Source: Hylemonella sp.
GTDB lineage: Bacteria; Pseudomonadota; Gammaproteobacteria; Burkholderiales; Burkholderiaceae_C
NCBI GenBank assembly: GCA_030695415.1
Contig: JAUYQZ010000046.1
Coordinates: forward strand, 124,001-188,000
Direction of reading: 5' to 3'
Length of the DNA: 64,000 bases
A model generated the notes under the pieces. The model searched no databases. It had not been told where the DNA came from and saw only the letters and a program-made list of their open reading frames with translations. How positions within the stretch are numbered: position 1 is the stretch's first letter; each line of letters begins with the position of its first letter. A program made the translations under genes and the position numbers. Shown piece after piece: positions 1-7,798 of this stretch.

Positions 1-290
1 GCCACGGCGGTGCCCTGCTTGGGATCGGCGCCGTCGTCCTCGGCCATCAGCTCCAGCTTGACCTTCTTGCCGTCGATGGTGACGCCGGCGGCGTTGAGCT
101 CGTCGATCGCCATGCGCGCACCGTACTCATTGTCCTTGCCCAGGTGGGCAATCGCCCCACTGATCGGGCCAACGTGGCCAATCTTCACGACCGGCACCGC
201 AGGGGCGGCGTCCTCCTTCTTGCCGCAGGCAACCAGCAGGGCCGCAGCCGCGACGACGGCCAGAACACGATTCACTTGATTCACGGGCAT
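1..290 (-). CDS. Branched-chain amino-acid ABC transporter substrate-binding lipoprotein, N-terminal part
   Basis: The gene runs off the left window edge, so only the first ~96 residues are visible. Translation from the ATG at 288-290 gives a hydrophobic signal with a lipobox (LVAC), then a Lys/Glu linker and the opening strand VKIGHVGPISG, typical of LivJ/LivK-like type-I periplasmic binding proteins. GGAG lies 6-9 bases before the start. By family, such a protein binds leucine, isoleucine, valine or related ligands in the periplasm and feeds a LivHMGF permease. No permease is visible here, so the ligand is unknown. A start inside the hydrophobic stretch is unlikely because it would destroy the signal. 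Confidence 0.85.
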   Translation of the reverse strand, partial: MPVNQVNRVLAVVAAAALLVACGKKEDAAPAVPVVKIGHVGPISGAIAHLGKDNEYGARMAIDELNAAGVTIDGKKVKLELMAEDDGADPKQGTAV

Positions 291-395
291 GGCGAACTCC
301 ATTATTTTGAAACAGGCAGGTGGAAAAACTGACGACCGCAAGCCTACCTCAAATTGCGCCAGCCGCAACCTTACCCCCATACGGACGATGGCGAA

Positions 396-701
396 TCAGC
401 CGGCCCGGCGCACCGGCAAAGCGGTCTCGGCAGTTTCCGCGGTTACCGCCTGGGTGACGGCCTTGCGCACGGCGTTGTCCACGCGCTGGCGGATGCGCGG
501 GGCCAGCTCCTTCATCTGCTCCTGCAGGGCATCGGCCACAACCTGCTGCACCCGGGCATCCAGCGTCCGCTCCAGGTGCTGCAACACGCGCTGCACCAGC
601 GCCTCCTCCAGCTCGCCCGGGGCGCCCGGCGCGGCAGGCACATCCACCACCTCGGTCAGGGTGGGCAGGGTACGCAAGAGCTTCTTCGAAAGAGCGGGCA
701 T
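396..701 (-). CDS. Small conserved-type protein of unknown function downstream of holC
   Basis: A 101-residue ORF whose ATG overlaps the holC stop by one base (TGATG on the minus strand), so it is probably translationally coupled to it. The protein is hydrophilic and helical, rich in Glu, Gln, Arg and Ala, with an alternating pattern over residues ~30-90 that suggests an amphipathic helix or coiled coil. There is no signal peptide or membrane segment. I do not recognise a family. The overlap with holC and good codon structure support a real gene; function is unknown. Confidence 0.6.
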   Translation of the reverse strand: MPALSKKLLRTLPTLTEVVDVPAAPGAPGELEEALVQRVLQHLERTLDARVQQVVADALQEQMKELAPRIRQRVDNAVRKAVTQAVTAETAETALPVRRAG

Positions 702-1138
702 CAGTTGGCCCCCTTGAGGTTCAAATCATGGCGGACGATCTCGTAGCCGAGTTCGGTGTACTGCTTCCAGCGTCCGCGCGCCAATTGCCGGTCTTCGTCG
801 TCCAGGCTGACCACCTCGATTACCCGCTCATAGTGGTCAAAGCCGGCCGGCAGCTGTGTGCCCAGATTGAGCAGCACCTGGCGGTGCGGCAGGGCCTGCG
901 CCGGCGCCTCAGTCAGCACCACGGGTGAGGCCGCGAGCAGGCCGGGCTCGGCAGGCTGACGCACATGGGCGATGAAATCGGTCTGGGAAAAGGTCCACAA
1001 GAGCGCGTCGAGTCTGGCCAGGGCGTCGGCCGGCGCCGTGACCACCACGCGCGAACCGGTGGTCACCGCCTTGCGCAGCAGGCGGCAGGCATAGGCCAGC
1101 TTGTCCGGCGCGTTGAAATGGAAAGCGACTTCGGTCAT
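701..1138 (-). CDS. holC: DNA polymerase III subunit chi
   Basis: 145 residues, the usual length of the chi subunit. It opens with TEVAFHFN, has the early Cys-x2-Leu-Leu-Arg-Lys-Ala helix that packs against psi, and ends with the RxRWKxYxxxGYE segment typical of HolC. Chi joins the clamp loader through HolD and contacts single-strand binding protein at the replication fork. It follows pepA by 20 bases on the same strand, the common pepA-holC order of beta- and gammaproteobacteria, and overlaps the next small ORF by one base. The pepA-holC-small ORF set is probably one operon. Confidence 0.93.
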   Translation of the reverse strand: MTEVAFHFNAPDKLAYACRLLRKAVTTGSRVVVTAPADALARLDALLWTFSQTDFIAHVRQPAEPGLLAASPVVLTEAPAQALPHRQVLLNLGTQLPAGFDHYERVIEVVSLDDEDRQLARGRWKQYTELGYEIVRHDLNLKGAN

Positions 1139-1158
1139 GCTGCTGCGCGCCCTGACTC

Positions 1159-2631
1159 TCAGACCTTACGGCGGGCGGATTTGGCAGGCGGCTGCTGGGC
1201 GAGAAGGAATTCCAGCAGCAGGCCCACAGGGCGGCCGGTCGAGCCCTTGGCCGCGCCGCTCTTCCAGGCGGTGCCGGCGATGTCCAGGTGAGCCCAGGGG
1301 AACTTGGCCGTGAAGCGCTGCAGGAACTTGGCCGCCGTGATGGCGCCACCCGCGCGACCGGCCACGTTGCCCACATCGGCAAAGTTGCTCTTCAACCCTT
1401 CGGCGTAATCGTCGTCCAGCGGCATGCGCCAGCACAGATCCTGCGCAGCGTCGCCGGCGATCAACAGCTTTTGCGCCAGCTCATCACTGGGGCTGAACAG
1501 ACCGCTGCGCACCGCGCCCAGCGCGATCACGCAGGCACCGGTGAGGGTGGCGATGTCCACAACGGCCTGCGGCTTGAAACGCTCCGCGTACGTCAGCGCG
1601 TCGCACAGGATCAGGCGGCCCTCGGCGTCGGTGTTGAGGATCTCGATGGTCTGCCCGCTCATGCTGGTCACCACGTCGCCGGGCTTGATGGCGCGGCCGT
1701 CGGGCATGTTCTCGCAGCTCGGAATGAGCCCCACCACATTGATCGCGGGCTTGAGCTCGCCCAGGGCGCGGAACACGCCCAGCACGCTGGCCGCGCCACC
1801 CATGTCGAACTTCATCTCGTCCATCTCGGCCGCCGGCTTGATGGAAATGCCGCCGGTATCGAAGGAAATGCCCTTGCCCACCAAGACCGTGGGAGCCTCG
1901 GCCGCCGGTGCGCCCTTGTACTGCAGAACGATGAAGCGCAGCGGCTGCTCCGAGCCCTGCGCCACGGCCATGAAAGCGCCCATCTTGAGCTTGGCCACCT
2001 CGCGCGGGCCGAGCACCTGGCAGCTGATCTTTGGCAGTTTGGCCAGCCCGCGGGCCGCCTGCGCCAGATCGGTCGGCGTGGCATGGTTGGCCGGGCGGTT
2101 GGCCCATTCCTTGGCCAGCTCAATCCCGGCCACGGCGGCCGTGGCCCGCTCGTACTCGGCCTTGACCAAGGCCGCCTCGGGCACGGCCAGGGTCACGCGC
2201 GCCAGGCTGCGGGCCTCGGCCTTGGACTTGGTGGTGGTGTAGACATAGCTGTTGTCGGCCACGGTCTGTACGGCGGCCCGCACGGCGCCGTTCGGTGGCG
2301 CCTTGGCAAAGCCCAGCACCAGCTTCGTCACGGCCGGAGTGCCTGAGCGCAGCGCGCCCAGGGCCGCGTTCACGGCCAGCCTGACCTGGCGCGGCGTGCC
2401 CTCGCCGGCGCCCACCAGCAGCACGCGGCTGGCCTTGGCCTGGGCCGGGCGGTAAAGTGACAGCAACTTGCCGGCCTTGGTATCAAGGTCTCCGGACTTC
2501 AGGGCCTGGCCCACCAGGGCCGCCAGAGGCTCCCGACCCGGCTTGAAACCGGCGGGGACCAGAAGAATGAGGGCATCGCAGACCTGCGCGGATGCGCCGG
2601 CGAGATCGAGGGACTTGAGTTCGAAGTTCAT
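1159..2631 (-). CDS. pepA: Leucyl aminopeptidase (M17 family)
   Basis: 490 residues from the ATG at 2631, close to the ~500 expected. The reading frame stays open upstream to 2808, but the MNFELKSLDL start matches the family and carries AGGA 11-14 bases ahead. The C-terminal half has the di-metal peptidase signature NTDAEGRL and the metal-binding stretch VGKGISFDTGGISIKP with its catalytic Lys. PepA releases N-terminal residues, notably leucine, from peptides and in some bacteria also acts as a DNA-binding architectural protein. It diverges from lptF with only 22 bases between the two start codons. Confidence 0.95.
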   Translation of the reverse strand: MNFELKSLDLAGASAQVCDALILLVPAGFKPGREPLAALVGQALKSGDLDTKAGKLLSLYRPAQAKASRVLLVGAGEGTPRQVRLAVNAALGALRSGTPAVTKLVLGFAKAPPNGAVRAAVQTVADNSYVYTTTKSKAEARSLARVTLAVPEAALVKAEYERATAAVAGIELAKEWANRPANHATPTDLAQAARGLAKLPKISCQVLGPREVAKLKMGAFMAVAQGSEQPLRFIVLQYKGAPAAEAPTVLVGKGISFDTGGISIKPAAEMDEMKFDMGGAASVLGVFRALGELKPAINVVGLIPSCENMPDGRAIKPGDVVTSMSGQTIEILNTDAEGRLILCDALTYAERFKPQAVVDIATLTGACVIALGAVRSGLFSPSDELAQKLLIAGDAAQDLCWRMPLDDDYAEGLKSNFADVGNVAGRAGGAITAAKFLQRFTAKFPWAHLDIAGTAWKSGAAKGSTGRPVGLLLEFLLAQQPPAKSARRKV

Positions 2632-2653
2632 AATGGCATTTTCCTGACGAGCA

Positions 2654-3763
2654 ATGTTATTCGATTCCTCCATCCGCAAGGAGCTCGCCCGCAGCTTTGG
2701 CGCCACGTTGATCATTCTGGTCACCGTCGTCATGACCATGACGCTGATCCGGACCCTGGGCATGGCCTCGCGCGGCAGCTTCAATCCCTCGGACGTGATG
2801 CTGGTCATGGGCTACACGCTGCTGTCCTTCCTGCCCAACATCATGACGATGGGACTGTTTGTCTCCATCGTCATGACGCTGTCGCGCCTGTACTCCGACA
2901 GCGAGATGGTCATCTGGTTCTCCAGCGGCATGGGCCTGTTCAACCTGCTGCGCCCGCTGCTGCGTTTTGCGTGGCCCATCCTGCTGGCCATCGCCACCCT
3001 GGCCATGTTCGTGCTGCCCTGGTCCAACCAGCAGGTCGAGAGCATGCGCGCCCAGTACGAAAGCCGCGGCGACCTGGAACGTGTGCAACCTGGCCAGTTC
3101 CAGGAGTCGGCCGGTGGCACCCGCGTCTTCTTCATCGAGAAGAGCCTGCTCAATGAGTCCAGCGCGAAGAACGTCTTCGTCGCCACCACCGAAAACGGCA
3201 AGGAAACGGTGACCTCGGCGCGCAGCGGCTACACCGAACTCATCGGCAACGACCGCTTCCTGGTGCTCGAGAACGGCCAGCGCCTGGAGAGCAATATCGG
3301 CAAGACCGACGTGAAGATCGGCGAGTTCGAGCGCTACAAGGTCCGCGTGGCGCAGGACCCGCTGGGCGGCAAGATCGAGGTGCCGCTGGGCAACGTCTCC
3401 ACCCTGGAATTGATCCGCAACCCCAACTCCCTGCCCTATCTGGGCGAGATTTCCATGCGCCTGGGCTTCGTGCTGGCCGCGCTCAACCTGGCCGTGCTGG
3501 CGCTGGCCGCCACGCGCGTGAACCCGCGTGTGGGGCGCTCGGGCAACCTGATGTTCTCCCTGCTGCTGTTCCAGGTCTATCTGAACCTGCTGACACTGGG
3601 GCAGACCTGGATCGCCTCCGGCAAGGTCGGCTTCCTGGCCTACAACCTGCTGCTGCACGGCGGCATGCTGGCCGTCGGCCTGCTCTGGCTGGCCATGCGC
3701 CAGCACAACTGGGGCTGGCGCGTGCGCCCGCTGGCCCTCTTGCGACGGAGGGCCGCGCCATGA
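2654..3763 (+). CDS. lptF: LPS export ABC transporter permease LptF
   Basis: 369 residues, the usual LptF length. It begins with a short amphipathic stretch, then two membrane helices (about 15-35 and 55-85), a further helix near 100-120, a large periplasmic beta-jellyroll region (about 125-270) and three C-terminal helices, the LptF/LptG (YjgP/YjgQ) layout. With LptG and the LptB ATPase it extracts lipopolysaccharide from the inner membrane and passes it to LptC and the LptA bridge. Its last four bases overlap lptG (ATGA at 3760-3763). lptB is not in the window. Confidence 0.95.
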   Translation: MLFDSSIRKELARSFGATLIILVTVVMTMTLIRTLGMASRGSFNPSDVMLVMGYTLLSFLPNIMTMGLFVSIVMTLSRLYSDSEMVIWFSSGMGLFNLLRPLLRFAWPILLAIATLAMFVLPWSNQQVESMRAQYESRGDLERVQPGQFQESAGGTRVFFIEKSLLNESSAKNVFVATTENGKETVTSARSGYTELIGNDRFLVLENGQRLESNIGKTDVKIGEFERYKVRVAQDPLGGKIEVPLGNVSTLELIRNPNSLPYLGEISMRLGFVLAALNLAVLALAATRVNPRVGRSGNLMFSLLLFQVYLNLLTLGQTWIASGKVGFLAYNLLLHGGMLAVGLLWLAMRQHNWGWRVRPLALLRRRAAP

Positions 3764-4869
3764 GGACCATACGCCGCCTGATCCACGCCGAAATGTTCCA
3801 GTCGGTGGTCTTCGTCACGCTGGGTTTTCTCGCCCTGTTTGCCTTCTTCGACTTCGTCGACCAGCTGCCCGCGATCGGCCGCCCCGGGCTGGCCGCCGGC
3901 TACCAGGTGCCCCAGGCCGCCACCTACGTGGCCCTGCTGGTGCCCAACCACCTCTACGAGCTGCTGCCCATCACCGTGCTGATCGGCACCATCTACGTCA
4001 TGACGCGGCTGGCACAGAGCTCGGAATTCACCATACTGCGCACCAGCGGGCTGGGGCCCTGGCGTGCGCTGCGCATGCTGCTGAGCGCCGGGTTCACCTT
4101 CGCGTTGCTGACTTTCGTCGTCGGTGACTACCTCGCCCCCTGGGCCGACCGCACGGCCCAGTTGCTCAAGGCGCGCTACGAGGGCAAGCTCAGCGTGGGC
4201 CAGACCGGCGCCTGGCTGCGCGAGCGCGAGCCCTACGCCCAGTTTGCCGTCAACGTCGGCTCGCTCAACGCCGACGGCGACATGCGCGACGTGCGCATCT
4301 TCGAGTTCGACAACCAGAACGCCCTGGTCTCCATGACGCATGCACCGCTGGCGCGCTTCATGCCCGACGACTCCTGGCAACTGGAACAGGCCGATCGCAC
4401 TGAATTCAACGCGCCGGGCCTGGCCCTGAGCCGGGTCGAACGCACTCGCGTGCCGCTGTTCCGCTGGCCGACAGGCATCTCCGCCGAGATGGTCTCGGCC
4501 GCCGTGCTGCGCCCCGAGCGCATGAGCACCATCGACCTGTTCCAGTACATCCGTCACCTCAAGGCCAATGCCCAGACCGCCGAACGCTACGAGATCGAGT
4601 TCTGGAAAAAGGTGTTCTATCCCCTCTCCTGCCTCGTGATGGTCATGCTGGCCCTGCCCTTCGCCTACCTGCACTTCCGCAACGAAGGCATCTCCGTCTA
4701 TGTCTTCGGCGGCGTGATGGCCGGCATCAGCTTCTTTTTTCTCAACAATGTCTTCGGCTACATCGGCGAGCTCCAGCACTGGATCCCCTGGATCACCGCC
4801 GCCGCGCCCGGCATAATCTACATGCTGATCTCGCTCACCGCCTTCGGCTGGCTGGTACTCAGAAGGTAA
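3760..4869 (+). CDS. lptG: LPS export ABC transporter permease LptG
   Basis: 369 residues with the same plan as LptF: N-terminal helices (the first opening with MRTIRRLIHAEMFQSVVFVT), a periplasmic jellyroll in the middle, and three C-terminal membrane helices ending in LISLTAFGWLVLRR. LptF and LptG form the heterodimeric transmembrane part of the LPS extractor. The start overlaps the lptF stop by four bases, so the two are coupled and should be made in equal amounts, as the complex needs. The next gene starts seven bases later and may be co-transcribed. Confidence 0.95.
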   Translation: MRTIRRLIHAEMFQSVVFVTLGFLALFAFFDFVDQLPAIGRPGLAAGYQVPQAATYVALLVPNHLYELLPITVLIGTIYVMTRLAQSSEFTILRTSGLGPWRALRMLLSAGFTFALLTFVVGDYLAPWADRTAQLLKARYEGKLSVGQTGAWLREREPYAQFAVNVGSLNADGDMRDVRIFEFDNQNALVSMTHAPLARFMPDDSWQLEQADRTEFNAPGLALSRVERTRVPLFRWPTGISAEMVSAAVLRPERMSTIDLFQYIRHLKANAQTAERYEIEFWKKVFYPLSCLVMVMLALPFAYLHFRNEGISVYVFGGVMAGISFFFLNNVFGYIGELQHWIPWITAAAPGIIYMLISLTAFGWLVLRR

Positions 4870-4875
4870 TCCCTC

Positions 4876-5256
4876 ATGCAAAACCCGGCGCCGCAGCGCG
4901 GCATCATCCTCTTTGCGCATGGCTCGCGCGACCCGCAATGGCGTGCCCCCATGGAGGCCGTGGCCGTGCGCGCCGCTGCGCTCGAACCCGCCGCCGCGGT
5001 GCGCTGCGCCTACCTGGAGCTCATGGCGCCCGACCTCCCGGTCTGCGCCGGCGAGATGGTGGCGCAGGGCGTCACCGCCATCACCATCGTTCCCATGTTC
5101 CTGGGCGTGGGCCGCCATGCCCGCGAAGACCTGCCCCTGCTGGTGGCCGAGTTGCGGGCCCAGCACCCGCAGGTGAGTTTTGAGCTGCGTGCGGCCATCG
5201 GCGAAGACGAGCGCGTGATCGACATGCTGGCACGCATCGCGCTGGCCAGCAGCTGA
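4876..5256 (+). CDS. CbiX/SirB-like sirohydrochlorin chelatase (short form)
   Basis: 126 residues, the length of single-domain CbiX (CbiXS) chelatases. The start IILFAHGSRDPQW carries the conserved active-site His of the class II chelatase fold. The second half has the matching VPMFLGVGRHAREDLP motif with the second metal-binding His. Family members insert cobalt or Fe into sirohydrochlorin for cobalamin or siroheme. No cobalamin biosynthesis genes lie near, so a siroheme role, or cobalt loading elsewhere, are both possible. It starts seven bases after lptG. Which metal is used cannot be read from the sequence. Confidence 0.85.
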   Translation: MQNPAPQRGIILFAHGSRDPQWRAPMEAVAVRAAALEPAAAVRCAYLELMAPDLPVCAGEMVAQGVTAITIVPMFLGVGRHAREDLPLLVAELRAQHPQVSFELRAAIGEDERVIDMLARIALASS

Positions 5257-5319
5257 GAGGCTGAGCCGCACCCGGCTCTGCTGACCCTCCGTACAATCGC
5301 CGGGACTCTTGTGCCGCCC

Positions 5320-6012
5320 ATGATCCGTACCGCCCTTCGCAACCGCACCGTCTTCCTGCTCGTCCTGGCTGCCTCGCTGGCCATGTCCCTGCTGCCCGTG
5401 CTGTGGCCGCAGCTCGACATCGCCGTTGCCGCCTACTTCCTGCAGCCCGAGCCGCCCGTCAATCCGGCGCAGTGGATGTGGGTCGAACTCGTCAACGAAC
5501 ACGTGCCCAACATCTTTCGCGCCCTGGCCCTGCTCAGCATCACGGGCTGGATCATCGTCAGCCTGTTGCGGCGCTCGCGCCGCGCCGGCATCGCCCTGGC
5601 GTTTGTCGGCATCTCCCTGCTGCTGGGCCCGGGCTTCGTCACCTGGGCCGTCAAGGAACACACCCTGCGCGCGCGCCCCTTCGACGTGGTTCAGTTCGGC
5701 GGCGACCGCCAGTTCACCCCGGCCCTGGAGCAGGCCCAGCAATGCACCGACAACTGCGCCTTCACCAGCGGCCACGTGGCCTGCGGTTTCTTCTTCGTCT
5801 CGCTCATGCTGCTTGACCCGCGTCGCCGCTGGCGCTGGATCGCCACCGGCGTGGTGGCCGGCAGCCTGGTGGGCGTGGCGCGCATTTCTGTCGGGGCGCA
5901 CTGGCTGAGCGACGCACTCTGGGCCCTGCCCATCACCCTGCTCGCCAGCGGCCTGGTCTGGGTGGTGCTGAGTTACGTCTACAAATACGGGCAGCCGCCC
6001 GGAAAGGTGTAA
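5320..6012 (+). CDS. PAP2-family membrane phosphatase
   Basis: About 230 residues with roughly six membrane helices. All three PAP2 signature blocks are present: K-x6-RP (KEHTLRARP), the SGH block (TSGH), and R-x5-H-x3-D (RISVGAHWLSD) containing the catalytic His. The family removes phosphate from lipid or isoprenoid phosphates at the membrane face. I chose the ATG at 5320; a GTG at 5311 is the alternative. A good -10 box (TACAAT, 5292-5297) lies just upstream, so a promoter here is likely. The next gene, a UbiA-type phosphoribosyltransferase, starts four bases after the stop. This pairing suggests it dephosphorylates the lipid-linked phosphoribose (inference). Confidence 0.88.
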   Translation: MIRTALRNRTVFLLVLAASLAMSLLPVLWPQLDIAVAAYFLQPEPPVNPAQWMWVELVNEHVPNIFRALALLSITGWIIVSLLRRSRRAGIALAFVGISLLLGPGFVTWAVKEHTLRARPFDVVQFGGDRQFTPALEQAQQCTDNCAFTSGHVACGFFFVSLMLLDPRRRWRWIATGVVAGSLVGVARISVGAHWLSDALWALPITLLASGLVWVVLSYVYKYGQPPGKV

Positions 6013-6016
6013 GCCC

Positions 6017-6877
6017 ATGGCTGGCCTGCCTCCCCTGATCCGCCTGATGCGCCCGCACCAGTGGGTCAAGAACGTCTTCGTCTTCGCCGGCCTGCTGTTC
6101 AGCCAGGCCTGGCACAACGGCCCGCTGGTCGAGCGCGTGCTCTACGCCTTCCTGGCCTTTTGCTGCTTCTCCAGCCTGGTCTACATCCTCAACGACTGGC
6201 GCGACCGCGCCATCGATGCCCAGCACCCCAGCAAGCGCCTGCGCCCGCTGGCCAGCGGCGCCGTCAGCCCGCGTGACGCCCTGATACTGGCCGGCGTGCT
6301 GCTGCTGGTCGGCCTGGGCATGGCCTGGGGCAGCCGCGCGCTGCTGCTGATCCTGGCCCTGTACGTCGTGCTCAACCTGGCCTACAGCTGGCGCCTCAAG
6401 CATGTGCCGGTGGTTGACGTGTCCATCATCGCCAGCGGCTTCATGCTGCGCCTGCTGGCCGGCACCGTGGCCGTGGGTATACCGCCCTCCCGCTGGCTGC
6501 TGCTCACCGGCCTGTTCATCGCGCTCTTCCTGGGCTTTTCCAAGCGCAAGGCCGAGACCTTCCACGAACCCAGGCAGCAACGCGCAGTGCTGGAGCACTA
6601 CCCGCCCGCGCTGCTGGACACCTACATCGCTGCCACCATGACGGCTACCGTCATCACCTACGGCCTGTACGCCACCAGCATCGAAGCCATGCAACAGCAC
6701 GGCGAGCGCCTGGTCTACACCGTTCCCGTGGTGGTCTTCGGCCTGCTGCGCTATGCCTACCAGGTGCACCGCGGGCGCGGCGAGGACGTCTCCCGCGACC
6801 TGCTGCGCGACCCCTGGATCATCGCCGCCGGCATCGCCTGGCTGCTGATCTTCCTGAGCACGCGCTTCTGGCGCTGA
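6017..6877 (+). CDS. UbiA-family polyprenyl-phosphate phosphoribosyltransferase (DPPR-synthase-like)
   Basis: 286 residues with eight or nine membrane helices. The opening LIRLMRPHQWVKNVFVFAGL and the Mg/diphosphate motif N-D-x2-D-x3-D (NDWRDRAID) followed by KRLRPLASG match the decaprenyl-phosphate phosphoribosyltransferase branch of UbiA rather than quinone prenyltransferases. The later KRKAETFHEPRQQRAVLEHY block fits the same branch (Rv3806c-like). The family moves phosphoribose from PRPP onto polyprenyl phosphate, the first committed step to lipid-linked arabinose or ribose donors. It lies between the PAP2 phosphatase and further membrane glycosylation genes. The polyprenyl chain length and final sugar are unknown. 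Confidence 0.85.
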   Translation: MAGLPPLIRLMRPHQWVKNVFVFAGLLFSQAWHNGPLVERVLYAFLAFCCFSSLVYILNDWRDRAIDAQHPSKRLRPLASGAVSPRDALILAGVLLLVGLGMAWGSRALLLILALYVVLNLAYSWRLKHVPVVDVSIIASGFMLRLLAGTVAVGIPPSRWLLLTGLFIALFLGFSKRKAETFHEPRQQRAVLEHYPPALLDTYIAATMTATVITYGLYATSIEAMQQHGERLVYTVPVVVFGLLRYAYQVHRGRGEDVSRDLLRDPWIIAAGIAWLLIFLSTRFWR

Positions 6878-6889
6878 GCCGCGACGCGC

Positions 6890-7798
6890 TTGAAACTGCC
6901 CCTCAAATCCCTGCTGCTGGTGATCGGTGGCGCGGCCACCGTCTACGCCCTGGTGCTGCTGCTCAGCGGCGAACGCGCCTCCGTCCACCTGCTACAAGAG
7001 CTGCTCTCGCCCGCCGGGGCCCTGGCTGCCGCCCTGTGCCTGCTCAACTATGTGCTGCGCGGGCAGCGCTGGCGCCTGTGGATGGCGCACTACGAGCGCC
7101 CGCTGCCCCTTCTGCAAGGACTGCGCCTCTACCTCGCCGGCTACACCTTCACGCCCACGCCGGGCAATGTCGGGGAAGCTGCGCGTGGCCTGCTGCTGCG
7201 CCAACCGCTGGGTACCGCCGACAGCCTGGCGATCTTCGGCGCCGAGCGCGTGGCCGACCTGCTGGCCCTGTTGCTGCTCACGCTGCCCGGCCTGTGGTGG
7301 TTGTCGCAGCGGCCCGGTGCGGCGGCCTGGCAACTGCAGCTCATCGCCGCAGCCCTCGCCATCAGCCTCTTGTCCGCTGCCGTGCTCTACCGCTACCGCC
7401 GCACCCTGTGGCAGCGCCTGCCCTGGCTGCAGGGGGCCTGGCACTGCCTGGCGCGCCGACCCTGGACCTGGCTGGGTCTGACCCTCGTGGCCTGGGCCGC
7501 CCAGGGCCTGGCCACCTGGCTGCTGTGCCGCGCCTTCGGCCTGGGCCTGGATCCGCTGCTGGCCACCGGCTTCTATGCGCTGGCCATGGTGGGCGGCGCC
7601 CTGTCCATGCTGCCCGCGGGCCTGGGCGGCACGGAGGCGCTGCTCACCGGGCTGCTGGTGCTGCAGGGCGCCGCCCTGGCCACCGCCGTGGCCGTCACCG
7701 TGCTGGTGCGCCTGCTGACGCTCTGGCTGGCCGTGGCCATCGGCGCGCTGGCCCTCCTATATAGTGCGGCCGTCTCCAAAGATATTTCCCTGCGCTGA
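6890..7798 (+). CDS. Lysylphosphatidylglycerol-synthase-like membrane protein (UPF0104 family)
   Basis: 302 residues starting at a TTG (6890); the frame has no better upstream start and the N-terminus then has a proper first helix. About seven or eight membrane helices. The block FTPTPGNVGEAARGLLLR followed by ERVADLL is the hallmark of the LPG-synthase transmembrane domain (PF03706). The soluble acyl-tRNA-using domain of true MprF is absent. Family members of this size occur in glycolipid and hopanoid clusters, where a lipid-transport or transferase role has been proposed. The last base overlaps the next gene (TGATG). A flippase for the lipid-linked sugar is one guess from context. Confidence 0.82.
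   Translation: MKLPLKSLLLVIGGAATVYALVLLLSGERASVHLLQELLSPAGALAAALCLLNYVLRGQRWRLWMAHYERPLPLLQGLRLYLAGYTFTPTPGNVGEAARGLLLRQPLGTADSLAIFGAERVADLLALLLLTLPGLWWLSQRPGAAAWQLQLIAAALAISLLSAAVLYRYRRTLWQRLPWLQGAWHCLARRPWTWLGLTLVAWAAQGLATWLLCRAFGLGLDPLLATGFYALAMVGGALSMLPAGLGGTEALLTGLLVLQGAALATAVAVTVLVRLLTLWLAVAIGALALLYSAAVSKDISLR

Noticed and set aside
3640-6117. Minus-strand open frame of 825 codons across lptG, the chelatase and PAP2 genes
   Set aside because: Spans several well-supported plus-strand genes and has the His/Gln/Gly-rich composition of antisense frames.
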